NCBI RefSeq assembly: GCF_000633255.1
Contig: NZ_AYMJ01000029.1
Coordinates: 1 to 64,000, forward strand
Length of the DNA stretch: 64,000 nt
Direction of reading: 5' to 3'
Origin: Pseudomonas sp. H1h
GTDB taxonomy: Bacteria; Pseudomonadota; Gammaproteobacteria; Pseudomonadales; Pseudomonadaceae
Part shown: positions 45,615-53,824 of the stretch, in pieces
Position numbering within the stretch: the stretch's first letter is position 1
Layout of the letters: each line of letters begins with the position of its first letter
Program-made: the position numbers and the translations under genes
Notes under the pieces: model-generated
What the model was told of the DNA's origin: nothing
Seen by the model: only the letters and a program-made list of their open reading frames with translations
The model's database searches: none

Positions 45615-46316
45615 TCAGACGTTTGTTGCAGGTATGACTGAAGCTGAAGCGGGATTTTGTTCGTACTCCTCATCGCCGTAGTACTTGACTCCCATCCGGA
45701 TAATGTCCCGTCCTTGAGCCTTGCGGTGATGGTTGGTGTCTCGCAGCGAGTAGATGCAGCCACAGTACTCCTGCTGATAAAAGCGCTCGCGCTTGCTGAT
45801 CTCGACCATGCGCGCAGCCCCACCGCCCTTGCGCCAGTTGTAGTCCCAATAACTGATACCAGGGTACTTGTCCGCAGAGCGATGACCGCAACCGTTGATT
45901 TGCTGCATGTCCTTCCAGCGCGAGATGCCCAGCGAACTGCTGATGACTGAGAAACCATGCTCATAGGCGTACAAGGCGGTACGTTCGAAACGCATATCGA
46001 AGCACATCGTGCAACGTTCGCCACGCTCGGGTGCGTCCTCCATGCCTTTGGCGCGGGCGAACCAATTGTCGGTATCATAGTCGGCGTCGACGAACGGCAC
46101 GTTGTGCTGTTCGGCGAAGCGGATGTTCTCTTCCTTGCGCAGCAGGTACTCGCGCTGGGGATGAATGTTGGGATTGTAAAAGAAGATGGTGTAATCGATC
46201 CCGGATGCCGTGATGGCTTCCATTACCTCACCGGAACACGGTGCACAGCAGGAGTGCAGCAGCAGGCGATCAGCACCGCCCGGCAAGGTGAGTTTTGGTC
46301 GATCGATGACGCTCAT
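45615..46316 (-). CDS. queH: Epoxyqueuosine reductase QueH
   Basis: The cobalamin-independent enzyme for the last step of queuosine tRNA modification, replacing B12-dependent QueG. The 233-residue protein has the family's Cys pairs LLHSCCAPCSG (about residue 22), RCTMCFDMR (about 100) and QEYCGCIYSLRD near the C-terminus, ligands for Fe-S and metal. AAGGAG precedes the ATG at 46316, so the seven upstream codons are not used. It heads a minus-strand operon with the 62-residue and metF-like genes. Confidence 0.92.
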   Translation of the reverse strand: MSVIDRPKLTLPGGADRLLLHSCCAPCSGEVMEAITASGIDYTIFFYNPNIHPQREYLLRKEENIRFAEQHNVPFVDADYDTDNWFARAKGMEDAPERGERCTMCFDMRFERTALYAYEHGFSVISSSLGISRWKDMQQINGCGHRSADKYPGISYWDYNWRKGGGAARMVEISKRERFYQQEYCGCIYSLRDTNHHRKAQGRDIIRMGVKYYGDEEYEQNPASASVIPATNV

Positions 46317-46339
46317 GTCCACTCCTTTCAAAAGCAAAA

Positions 46340-46358
46340 CGGGACGCTAGGCGTCCCG
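46340..46358 (-). terminator. Terminator-like hairpin in the queH leader
   Basis: CGGGACGC pairs with GCGTCCCG across 3 bases and is followed by TTTTGCTTTT, only 8 bases before the queH ribosome site. It could attenuate queH or end an upstream transcript. No known riboswitch was recognised in the 240 bases before it. Confidence 0.55.
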
Positions 46359-46604
46359 CTTCTACATCCTGAATCAAAGATTTTTCCGCCTGTTCCGAGT
46401 GCCTCGGACGCTCGACGTTCTCGTCGTTGTTCGGCTACGGAAAATGCAAAGAAGATTGTCAGGCTCGAGGCGACCTGAGGCAAACGCATTTTTTTGCACG
46501 CGACTTTAGTTTTGCTCATGATCAACTTGTCTCGCCTACCCCCGCTCTTTCTGTATGGAGCACACCAACTGCATGACACCGCAAAGGATCAGGGCAATGT
46601 TGCG

Positions 46605-46641
46605 TAAAAAAAAACGCCCGATGTTTTGAACATCGGGCGTT
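46605..46641 (-). terminator. Rho-independent terminator after cbtA
   Basis: A 13-bp stem (AACGCCCGATGTT) with 3-base loop, followed on the minus strand by a run of nine T. Confidence 0.92.
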
Positions 46642-46669
46642 AGCTTCTCGGAGGCCAGCTATCAAATGA

Positions 46670-47428
46670 TCAGGACTGCAGCTGTGCATTGTGTCGAACA
46701 CCCGGAGTCGTTAGCTGACGTTCGGCCAGCCAGCCGAACGTGACGCCGAGCACCGACCACAACACCACGTGAATACCCAGAGAGGCTATGCGAAAGTTCC
46801 ACAGCAATGAGGCGGAAAATTCTTTGGGCACTTCATTGATAGTCGGGAACAGTGCGCTGGCCACGGCCATGATCAAAACGTAGAGGACGATGGCGATCAT
46901 GGATGCAGACCAGATGCCTTGGGATGCAAGCAGTTTGCGAAACAGGTTCACCGACACGACGAGCGCAGCAATGGACACCACCAGCATCAGGAAAAATAGC
47001 TTGGTCTGCTGACGGATGGTATCGGGATCACCCACCGATGGTGGATTTGCCGGGTACTTGAGGCCAGGAATGAGGATGACGCTGATGAACGCCAACAGGG
47101 CAAGAATCGCTGCCAGCCCGCGCGGGCCGACTTTCAGCCTTCCCATGCGTCCCATGGCGAATGCATACACCAGAGCAAAGATCCCTCCAATGGATACGCT
47201 GTAAATCACGATGCCCGTAAACAACCCCACGGTGCTTTGCACTTCGCGGCTGACCAATTCTTCCTCTTCTTCACCAACGTTCCCGTGATCATGTGCACGC
47301 GCCATGACCTCTTCAAAGGCGATGGCCTTATCAACAGAAGGCTCACCGAAAACCTTGGCAAAACCAAAAGCCAGGATGCCGGCCAGCAACCCCGCGATCA
47401 TGCCGCGAAGCAATAGATTACCTGTCAT
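46670..47428 (-). CDS. cbtA: Cobalt transporter subunit CbtA
   Basis: A 252-residue membrane protein with about six helices. N-terminal LLLRGMIAGLLAGILAFGFA, then a cytoplasmic or periplasmic acidic loop with AHDHGNVGEEEEELV, and YPANPPSVGDPDTI match CbtA, predicted to import cobalt for B12 synthesis. GGAG precedes the ATG at 47428. It follows cbtB by 14 bases and is under the cobalamin riboswitch upstream of cbtB. Confidence 0.92.
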   Translation of the reverse strand: MTGNLLLRGMIAGLLAGILAFGFAKVFGEPSVDKAIAFEEVMARAHDHGNVGEEEEELVSREVQSTVGLFTGIVIYSVSIGGIFALVYAFAMGRMGRLKVGPRGLAAILALLAFISVILIPGLKYPANPPSVGDPDTIRQQTKLFFLMLVVSIAALVVSVNLFRKLLASQGIWSASMIAIVLYVLIMAVASALFPTINEVPKEFSASLLWNFRIASLGIHVVLWSVLGVTFGWLAERQLTTPGVRHNAQLQS

Positions 47429-47442
47429 GTCTATCTCCAGCG

Positions 47443-47658
47443 TCAGTGGCAAGGAAAGCCAAGCAGGTGGCGGCCGTCATGCACAAACTCATGCACATAC
47501 ATTCCGGAGATCAGCGAAGTAGCGCCCTGCTCCGCCCCGACGAAATAGATCGCAAGCAGCATCAACAGCCCCGCAAACAGGGCCCAGGGCAGAACTTCAC
47601 TCAAAGGAAGGGTGGGAAGTGACAAATCACTTTCGGGTGTAGCAACGGAGGCGGACAT
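47443..47658 (-). CDS. cbtB: Cobalt transporter subunit CbtB
   Basis: A 71-residue protein with one membrane helix (LPWALFAGLLMLLAIYFVG) and a His-rich C-terminus, YVHEFVHDGRHLLGFPCH, typical of CbtB and suited to cobalt binding. AGGAG precedes the ATG at 47658; the longer open frame to 47850 runs through the riboswitch and is not used. Confidence 0.9.
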   Translation of the reverse strand: MSASVATPESDLSLPTLPLSEVLPWALFAGLLMLLAIYFVGAEQGATSLISGMYVHEFVHDGRHLLGFPCH

Positions 47659-47699
47659 AAGAAGTCTCCTGAGAATAACGCGTTCGGGCAGGATTGCGG

Positions 47700-47800
47700 G
47701 CTTGACGATATGGGGTCTGGCTTTCATGGATTGATTACAGTGGCGCGACCGCACCGGATTTACACCGGCTTTCCCAATTCGTAACAAAATGATACATCCT
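47700..47800 (-). promoter_or_regulatory. Cobalamin riboswitch upstream of cbtBA
   Basis: The minus strand contains GGGAAAGCCGGTGTAAATCC followed by GGTGCGGTC and the B12 box GCCACTG (47738-47744), the conserved core of cobalamin riboswitches. It sits about 80-140 bases before cbtB, so B12 should repress cbtBA. The outer boundaries given are approximate. Confidence 0.88.
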
Positions 47801-47969
47801 AATTGGAAGCACTGTTCATGAAGGTTTTTGTCATAGGTGGTAAACAGCACTAGGTCTTGTAGACATTTCCTAGTGACCGCTGTAGGTCGATTGAGGCCTC
47901 CGGCGATCGGTAGACAGAACGCCGTTTATGTTCAAAAGCCCTCCCACACCTGAGCCCGGTCACACATGA

Positions 47970-47992
47970 GCCCCGATGCGGGGGCCTTTTTG
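47970..47992 (+). terminator. Short hairpin with T run
   Basis: GCCCC pairs with GGGGC across 6 bases, followed by CTTTTTG. No plus-strand gene is recognised just upstream, so its transcript is unknown. Confidence 0.55.
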
Positions 47993-48089
47993 TGGGGCCG
48001 CGGAAACCACCCCCGCCAGGACTGGTCTACCATCACCTGACGGTTCGGTTATATGAGGGGCCGTTCACTCGCGAAAAGGAACGGCGCTA

Positions 48090-48415
48090 ATGTCCTATAC
48101 CTATGAAGGATTGGCGACCGTCGGTGTGCTAGCCCTGTACCAAGGGCAGCCAGCGAACAGCTGACCACTTACGAATTGAACGTCCGTATCTGCAAGGTCG
48201 ACCCGAAACACGTTCGCGTGGAATTCGACCGCTACCTCCAAGACCCCAAAGAAGCCAATGCCCTGCAACTGATGTTGCCCGACGGCTTACTGCTGCGAAG
48301 TCCGATCATCGACGGCAGCAATCCGCCCGGTGGCGGCTGGCTGTTGATCACGGTTGAGCCGTACGAATTGCCAATTGAACCGCCGCCAAATCTCAAAGGC
48401 TGGACATGGGGGTGA
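48090..48415 (+). pseudogene. Small gene with probable one-base frameshift
   Basis: The ATG at 48090 (AAGGA upstream) reads MSYTYEGLATVGVLALYQGQ and stops at 48164. The frame ending at 48415 continues ASEQLTTYELNVRICKVDPK without its own ribosome site. A one-base deletion near 48148 would join them into one protein of about 108 residues, ending in PIEPPPNLKGWTWG. If not a frameshift, the TTG at 48176 would start a 79-residue protein. It is the first of three packed genes. Function unknown. Confidence 0.5.
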
Positions 48416-48417
48416 AC

Positions 48418-48657
48418 ATGACTGAAGCATTGGCGGCACTGGATCTGCCGCCGGCAGTGAAGATCCAGACTCTCAAACTCCTGGCCCGCATCAGCCAGGC
48501 CGCCGGCGCTGACGAGCTGTGGCGGGCCAGTGATCGCGCCGCAGGGTTTGTCCTGGGATTGGAGACGGTCGAAGTGCTGGACGCGACGAGCATCAAGGCG
48601 CTGTATGAAATCTTCGACGTTGCTACCACGGCGCGTCGGCAGGAGGATGCACAGTGA
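48418..48657 (+). CDS. Small hypothetical protein
   Basis: A 79-residue, mostly helical acidic protein (EALAALDLPPAVKIQTLKLL, TSIKALYEIFDVATTARRQE). The ATG at 48418 follows GGGGGTG and lies two bases after the previous stop. Its stop overlaps the next GTG start. Such tight triplets of short genes occur in Pseudomonas accessory DNA; function unknown. Confidence 0.65.
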   Translation: MTEALAALDLPPAVKIQTLKLLARISQAAGADELWRASDRAAGFVLGLETVEVLDATSIKALYEIFDVATTARRQEDAQ

Positions 48658-48902
48658 TCGGTAACGGCATTCACGAAGAGATGTTGCGGGCCCCGGTCGA
48701 ACAGCACGCGGGGCGCGAATGCCTAGTGGCCAAGGTCGATAGTGGTCTCACGTGGGGTTTGTCGATTCGCCTAAGCAGCAGCGGTGCCCGCTGGGTGCCG
48801 GTGCGCTCGCGCCGTCAGACGCTACGCACCTGGGCCGGCCTAACGGCAGTCGGACGCTTTGCCGACAGCGTGGGCCTGCGCGGATTCAGTGTGGAGTTGT
48901 GA
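48654..48902 (+). CDS. Small hypothetical protein
   Basis: An 82-residue basic protein starting at GTG, overlapping the previous stop as GTGA, with AGGAGG seven bases upstream. SGLTWGLSIRLSSSGARWVP is its most distinctive part. Last of three coupled small genes. Not recognised. Confidence 0.65.
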   Translation: MIGNGIHEEMLRAPVEQHAGRECLVAKVDSGLTWGLSIRLSSSGARWVPVRSRRQTLRTWAGLTAVGRFADSVGLRGFSVEL

Positions 48903-48920
48903 CCAGCGCTAGCTAGGCTA

Positions 48921-49008
48921 TTGGCCGAAAACGCCGTTCCTGAGCGCCAGCTATCGGCCAATAGCGGACGTTTTATAGTGGCACCTTTCGGCCAATAGTC
49001 GCCTTTCT
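48921..49008 (+). repeat. Dispersed GGCC-AGCGGACGTT repeat, copy 5
   Basis: Units TTGGCCGAAAACGCCGTTCC (48921-48940), ATCGGCCAATAGCGGACGTT (48953-48972) and TTTCGGCCAATAGTCGCCTT (48986-49005). The last two align with 33819-33871. Confidence 0.7.
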
Positions 49009-49195
49009 CAAAAGGCCGCTTTCGGTCCAGCGCACTCTCCCTTACGAAACCGAGTATCTGGACATCGTCTGACCACTTGGCAGTTCTCGTGACAATGCTT
49101 GGCCTGTTTGAGCGACAACAAGATATACATGGGCAAGCTCAAGAGATTATTAATGAAATACTTGCGCCATTGTTTCCATCCAACAACCGGCTACA

Positions 49196-49600
49196 TCAAT
49201 TGTCACGCATATGCCGCTCATGTCTTTCCTGGCGTTCCTTAGCTTCTACGCACAAGGTAGCAGTTGGCCTAAGCAACAAACGCTTGAGACCGATCGCTTC
49301 GCCGGTTTCCTGGCACCAACCATACTCGCCACGGGCTACACGCTCCAAAGCCTCGTCGATCTTGTCCAGCAGTTTCTTCTCCCGCTCCAGCAGCCTCAAT
49401 TGCCACTGACGATGCTCCTCCGCGGTGCCGATGTCGGAGGGATCACTGCTGGGCTCGAAGTCGCGGATTACTTCGAACTCTTCAGCGATGCGTTGTTGAA
49501 GTTCCCTGCGTTGAGCATGCAGCAACTCACGGAAAAACGTTTGCTGCTCAGCATCCATATAAGCGTCTTCAGGTTGGGATAGCAGCTCTTGCTCGGTCAT
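49196..49600 (-). CDS. dksA2: DksA2, zinc-finger-free DksA/TraR-family protein
   Basis: A 134-residue RNA polymerase secondary-channel regulator. The N-terminal coiled coil (YMDAEQQTFFRELLHAQRRE) and the acidic tip DPSDIGTAEE match DksA. The usual four-Cys zinc finger is reduced: GWCQET and TLCVEA keep two Cys with Thr and Ala at the other positions, as in Pseudomonas DksA2, which works without zinc under zinc starvation. The start at 49600 is chosen by homology; the frame is open to 49672. It follows a dihydroorotase remnant and rpmE2 on the same strand. Confidence 0.88.
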   Translation of the reverse strand: MTEQELLSQPEDAYMDAEQQTFFRELLHAQRRELQQRIAEEFEVIRDFEPSSDPSDIGTAEEHRQWQLRLLEREKKLLDKIDEALERVARGEYGWCQETGEAIGLKRLLLRPTATLCVEAKERQERHERHMRDN

Positions 49601-49611
49601 TGCAGATGTAC

Positions 49612-49890
49612 TCACGTCAATGTAAAGAGGGATAGGCAGCCGCGTCGGGAACTGGAGGCCAGCGGCAAGCATTGGCAGCCCTCGACCAGCCGGCCTTTAT
49701 GCCAGACCAGATGCCCGGAAACCAAGGTCGTGAAAACTCGGGGGGGCATACGGTGGTGCACGAACAGCGTCCACTGGTAGTGCGCAAGAACCGAATCGAG
49801 AAGCCACAGCCGATCCCGCCGCCTCTGAAGTGCAACATTGCGTACTGTCGCCTCCAGAGTGCGCTGAAGCGATACCTCCTTCCTGTCTAG
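49612..49890 (-). pseudogene. C-terminal remnant of a dihydroorotase-like gene
   Basis: An open minus-strand frame without a normal start codon reads LQRRRDRLWLLDSVLAHYQW, then PPRVFTTLVSGHLVWHKGRL and VEGCQCLPLA, ending at 49612. FTTLVSGHLVW-type ends are typical of dihydroorotases. Zinc-regulated paralogues (PyrC2/PyrQ) are known beside dksA2 in Pseudomonas. The N-terminal three quarters are missing; rpmE2 sits where they would be. A strong AGGAAGGAGG site at its left end has no start codon in frame. Confidence 0.5.
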
Positions 49891-49898
49891 TCAGCCGC

Positions 49899-50159
49899 TT
49901 ACGATGGTTTGCCGCCAAATCCGGAAAAACGTTTGTTGAAGTTAGCTATGCGACCTTCGGTTGTGGCCTGACGTTGCTGGCCGGTATACACCGGGTGCGA
50001 GGCGCTCGACACGTCCAGTTGGACGTAGGGATAGGTCTTGCCATCGACATGCTGGTGAGTACGGTCGGTTTCGGCTGTCGAACCGATGAGGAAGAACACG
50101 TTGGCCGAAGTGTCGTGGAACAACACTGGACGGTAGTCAGGGTGGATGCCGGGTTTCAT
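49899..50159 (-). CDS. rpmE2: 50S ribosomal protein L31 type B (zinc-independent)
   Basis: An 86-residue L31 paralogue. MKPGIHPDYRPVLFHDTSA and HPVYTGQQRQATTEGRIANF with NKRF at the end match type B L31, which lacks the zinc-binding Cys set and replaces L31 type A during zinc shortage, freeing zinc. AAGGAG precedes the ATG. Two Zur-like boxes lie upstream. Confidence 0.93.
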   Translation of the reverse strand: MKPGIHPDYRPVLFHDTSANVFFLIGSTAETDRTHQHVDGKTYPYVQLDVSSASHPVYTGQQRQATTEGRIANFNKRFSGFGGKPS

Positions 50160-50171
50160 GAGAAGCTCCTT

Positions 50172-50188
50172 AAGTTACGGAATAACAT
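50172..50188 (-). promoter_or_regulatory. Zur-like box 1 (rpmE2 leader)
   Basis: On the minus strand ATGTTATTCCGTAACTT matches the gammaproteobacterial Zur core ATGTTATANTATAACAT at about 13 of 17 positions. It lies just before the rpmE2 ribosome site. Confidence 0.5.
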
Positions 50189-50246
50189 TGCACACATAAC
50201 GCGAATCATTTGCAAATAAGGCTGCGCGCCTCCCCGCTATCGTTAC

Positions 50247-50266
50247 GTTATTACATAATATAACAT
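50247..50266. promoter_or_regulatory. Zur-like box 2 between rpmE2 and the TonB receptor
   Basis: GTTATTACATAATATAACAT; its complement matches the Zur core at about 14 of 17 positions. It is placed so that it could control both rpmE2 (minus) and the receptor gene (plus). The rest of the 310-base space shows no gene. Confidence 0.6.
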
Positions 50267-50469
50267 GCACACGCACCGGATGAAATTTTCTTCATCAGGG
50301 TTCAGTTGTTACACCTGAAACATGACGGATCGCTGTCGTGACCCGCCTGCGCGTCAGGCGAGCTTCCGGTGTCAGCGTTAAACGCTCCAGGTTGTGTCGC
50401 CCACTTCAGGTGCGCACGCCAGTCAAATCAGGACAGACAAGCAAGTGCCCACTCAGGACAGGCTATAAA

Positions 50470-52596
50470 ATGCAACGCTATATCGTGCAAAAATGGAAAG
50501 TTTACTCGAATCGTCGTACTCCCCTTCTGGCCGGCCTAACCCTGGGCTTGCTCGGCCAGCCTGTTTCTGCGGTCGAACCATTGATATTGAACGAAATTTC
50601 AATCTCCGATGCCTACCTCGAAGAACGCGCCGATGGGCCGGTGCAAGGCTATCGCGCCAACCGCTCGGCCACGGCGACCCGAACCGATACCGACATTCGC
50701 GACACGCCGCAGAGCATCGACGTGGTACCCGCGCAGGTAATCAAGGACCTCAACACCACCCGCATCGACCGCGCCCTGGACTTTGCCGGTGGGGTTTCGC
50801 GGCAGAACAACTTCGGCGGCCTGACCTTCCTTAACTACAGCGTTCGCGGCTTTACCACCGGCGAGCTGTATAAGAACGGTTTCGCCATCAACCGCGGTAG
50901 CTATAGCGCGCCCGATACATTCAACATCGAGCGCATCGAAGTGCTCAAAGGCCCTGCTGCCAGCCTCTACGGCCGTGGCGACCCTGGCGGACTGGTCAAC
51001 ATCGTCACCAAGCGCCCCCAGGCCGAAGCCTTCAGCAACTTCACCCTCAGCGCAGGCAGCTGGGACCGCTACCGCACTGCTCTGGACGCCAACTCGCCGC
51101 TGGACAGCGAAGGCAATCTGCTCGGTCGGATCAACCTGGCGGTCGAGGACAACGACAGCTTCCGTGATCATGTCGGCAGCGAACGCCGTATCGTCAGCCC
51201 CTCCCTGAGCTGGCAACTGTCTCCCGACACCCAGCTGATGATCGACACTGAATTTTCCCGCACCGAGTCGGTGTTCGACCGCGGCATTCCGGCGGTCAAC
51301 GGCGAAATGGGCTCGATCAAGCGCTCGACCTTTCTTGGCGAGCCAAATGACGGCGAGATCCGCAACGACAACCAGTCACTCGACGTCGCCCTGGAACACG
51401 TGCTCAACGACAACTGGAAGCTGCGCCTGGCCAATCACTACACCCAAGGAACGCTCAAGGGCAACAGCTCCGAACCCCAGGCCCTTCTCGGTACCACCAT
51501 CACGCGTTTCTATCGCGAACGCGACTTCGAATGGAACGACAACATCACCCAGGCCGAGCTGCACGGCCAAGTCGAACTGGGCGGCTGGCAGCATCAGACC
51601 CTGGTCGGGCTGGAGTACGAAAACTACCGCAACAGCCAGAAGTACCCACAAACTGCCACCTCCGCAGGATATGGGCTGGACATCTACAACCCGGTCTACG
51701 GCAAGCCGAAGCCAGCCATCACCCGGCCCAACGACTTTTTCGAGCACACCGAGAGCTATGCGCTCAACCTGCAAGACCAGATCACGTTCACCGAACGGCT
51801 TCGCGGGTTGCTGGGCGTGCGCCTGGAACGCGTCGAACAGATTTCGCAAAACCGCGCCACCGGCGTCAGCAACAGCCAGTAAAAGGACGTCGTCACACCG
51901 CGCATCGGGGTCTTGTATCAACTGACCCCGCAAGTGGGTGTGTTCGCCAACGCATCCACCTCGTTCAAACCCAACACCATCGGCACTCAAGGCCAAGTGT
52001 ACAAACCTGAAAAGGGCCTGGGTTACGAGACCGGGTTCAAGCTCGACCTGCTCGACAGCCGCGTGGGGGCAACCATCGCCCTGTTCCACATCGACAAGGA
52101 GAACGTCATCACCAACGATGCCCTTGGCGAGAGCGTGGCGGCCGGCGAGGCGCGCAGCCAGGGCCTGGACCTGCAGTTCAGCGGCCAGCTAACCGACGCG
52201 CTGCGGGTGATCGGTGCCTATGCCTATATCGACGCCGAAGTCACCAAGGGCGACGCGGCCCTGCCGAAGGGCAGCGACCTGCTGGGCATCGCCCGCAACA
52301 GCGGCAGTCTGATGAGTGTGTATGAATTCCAGAACGGCGCCCTGCGCGGCTCGGACGTGGGCGCAGCGGTCAACTACGTCGGCGAACGCTCCGGCCAGGC
52401 TGGCAGCAACTTCACCCTGGACTCTTACAGCACTGTCGACCTGTTGGCGCACTACAAGGCCAGCGAACAGGTCACCGTCGGCCTGAACCTCAACAACCTG
52501 TTCGATCGCAAGTACTACGAACGCTCGTACAACAGTTCCTGGGTGCTGCCCGGGGAGCCACGCAACTTCAGTGTGAGCCTGACCCTGAATCTTTGA
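50470..52596 (+). pseudogene. TonB-dependent receptor with in-frame stop codon
   Basis: The frame encodes about 708 residues of a FhuE/FpvA-like outer-membrane receptor without an N-terminal signalling domain. A signal peptide (to about residue 36) is followed by a plug with RDTPQSIDVVPAQVI and RIEVLKGPAASLYGRGDPGG, then a beta barrel ending LPGEPRNFSVSLTLNL. At 51880 a TAA interrupts the same frame after GVSNSQ, and coding resumes directly (KDVVTPRIGVLYQLTPQVG). A C-to-T change of a CAA codon would explain it. Without readthrough the product lacks the last 238 residues. Upstream Zur-like boxes and the downstream DUF4198 and His-rich genes suggest a zinc-related ligand. Confidence 0.85.
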
Positions 52597-52610
52597 GCAG
52601 AGGACCTATC

Positions 52611-53333
52611 ATGCATCCATCGTTGAAAGTAGCCACCTTGGTGGCGTTTGTGATCAGCGCCAACGCCAGTGCCCACGGCCTGTGGACCGAGCAGCGACGC
52701 GGCAACATCGAGGCAGTGTACGGCCACGGTGCCGAGGACAACGCCTACAAGGCGGAGAAGATCAAGCGCGCCTGGGCGTTCGACCCAGCCGGGAAGATGA
52801 TCCCGGTCACCGTCGAGCGCCTGGCGGATCATGCGGTGCTGCGACCGCTTACCTCACCTGCGGCACTTGCCGTGCTGTTGGACAACGGGCCTTGGTCCCA
52901 GCGCCCGGACAAGCAATGGGTCAATCAGGACCGCACCCAGGTCAAGGATGCGATCGCCTCCACCCACAGTTTCAAGTACAGCCTGGCCATTTACCAGCGC
53001 GATGCCCGCCTGCCGAAATTGGACATGCTGCGTTTGGCGATCGTCCCCCTGAGCGACCCCGTGCAAGTTGGGCCTGGGAAGACGCTGGAAGTGCAGGTGC
53101 TGCTCGACGGAGAACCGGCTGTGGATATACCACTGCAAGGGGACTACCGAGGCGCGCCTCACCACGTCAGCGCCACCACTGACAAGCAAGGCAAGGCACG
53201 CATCACTGTACGTAACGAGGGCCTCAACATCATCGCGGCCCAAGCCACCCTGCCACTCGCAGAAGGCGGCCCCGTGGCCCAGCAGAGTCTGTTCAGTTCG
53301 CTGACGTTCCTGGGGGAGCCACATCACGAGTAA
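52611..53333 (+). CDS. Periplasmic DUF4198-family protein
   Basis: A 240-residue protein with a signal peptide ending NASAHG (about residue 22). The new N-terminus begins with His (HGLWTEQRRG), and a C-terminal Ig-like domain (GKTLEVQVLLDGEPAVDIPL to RITVRNEGLN) ends in HHE. DUF4198 proteins accompany TonB receptors for nickel, cobalt or zinc; direct metal binding here is inferred. AGAGGA precedes the ATG at 52611, 14 bases after the receptor stop, so it is in that operon and may be affected by the receptor's stop codon. Confidence 0.85.
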   Translation: MHPSLKVATLVAFVISANASAHGLWTEQRRGNIEAVYGHGAEDNAYKAEKIKRAWAFDPAGKMIPVTVERLADHAVLRPLTSPAALAVLLDNGPWSQRPDKQWVNQDRTQVKDAIASTHSFKYSLAIYQRDARLPKLDMLRLAIVPLSDPVQVGPGKTLEVQVLLDGEPAVDIPLQGDYRGAPHHVSATTDKQGKARITVRNEGLNIIAAQATLPLAEGGPVAQQSLFSSLTFLGEPHHE

Positions 53334-53473
53334 TACTTGCATCGTGCCTCGGTCATTTCGGCCGAGGCACGGGAGACACTCCCAGCCATAAGATCGACGG
53401 TCGACCCAGCCGTTAGACGCCGCCCCGCTCGGCAACTACCCTGAAGTCTCGGTATTCGTTAAAGGAGTACGAA

Positions 53474-53824
53474 ATGGGTACCTGCAACCAGCATCCACAC
53501 CATGACCATCAGCACAAGCCGGGCTGCGGCCATACGGCAATCGAACACAATGGACATGTCGATTACTTGCATGACGGACACTTGCATCACGTGCATGGCG
53601 ATCATGTCGACGAACACTCACTGGAAACCAACGGCCAGAACCCTGACCGCTGTACCCCCAGCCACCAATGTGGCGGGCATTCCGCCGACCACGTTCATGG
53701 CCCGGGTTGCGGCCATGAGGCGGTACCCCACGGCGACCATGTCGATTATCTGGTCAACGGCCACCTGCACCACCCCCATGGCGATCATTGCGACGACCAT
53801 GGGCCGGTGACTGTGGTCAAATGA
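53474..53824 (+). CDS. His-rich metal-binding protein with internal duplication
   Basis: A 116-residue soluble protein with 28 His. Two 35-residue repeats are visible: one from PGCGHTAIEHNGHVDYLHDG and one from PGCGHEAVPHGDHVDYLVNG, each followed by GHLHHxHGDH. No signal peptide, so it is probably a cytoplasmic zinc (or nickel/cobalt) store or chaperone. AAAGGAG precedes the ATG. It follows the DUF4198 gene by 140 bases. Zur control is inferred from position. Confidence 0.85.
   Translation: MGTCNQHPHHDHQHKPGCGHTAIEHNGHVDYLHDGHLHHVHGDHVDEHSLETNGQNPDRCTPSHQCGGHSADHVHGPGCGHEAVPHGDHVDYLVNGHLHHPHGDHCDDHGPVTVVK

Noticed and set aside
46328..46579. An 83-codon minus-strand frame before queH
   Set aside because: It runs through the terminator-like hairpin into the queH leader and ends in low-complexity sequence; treated as leader.
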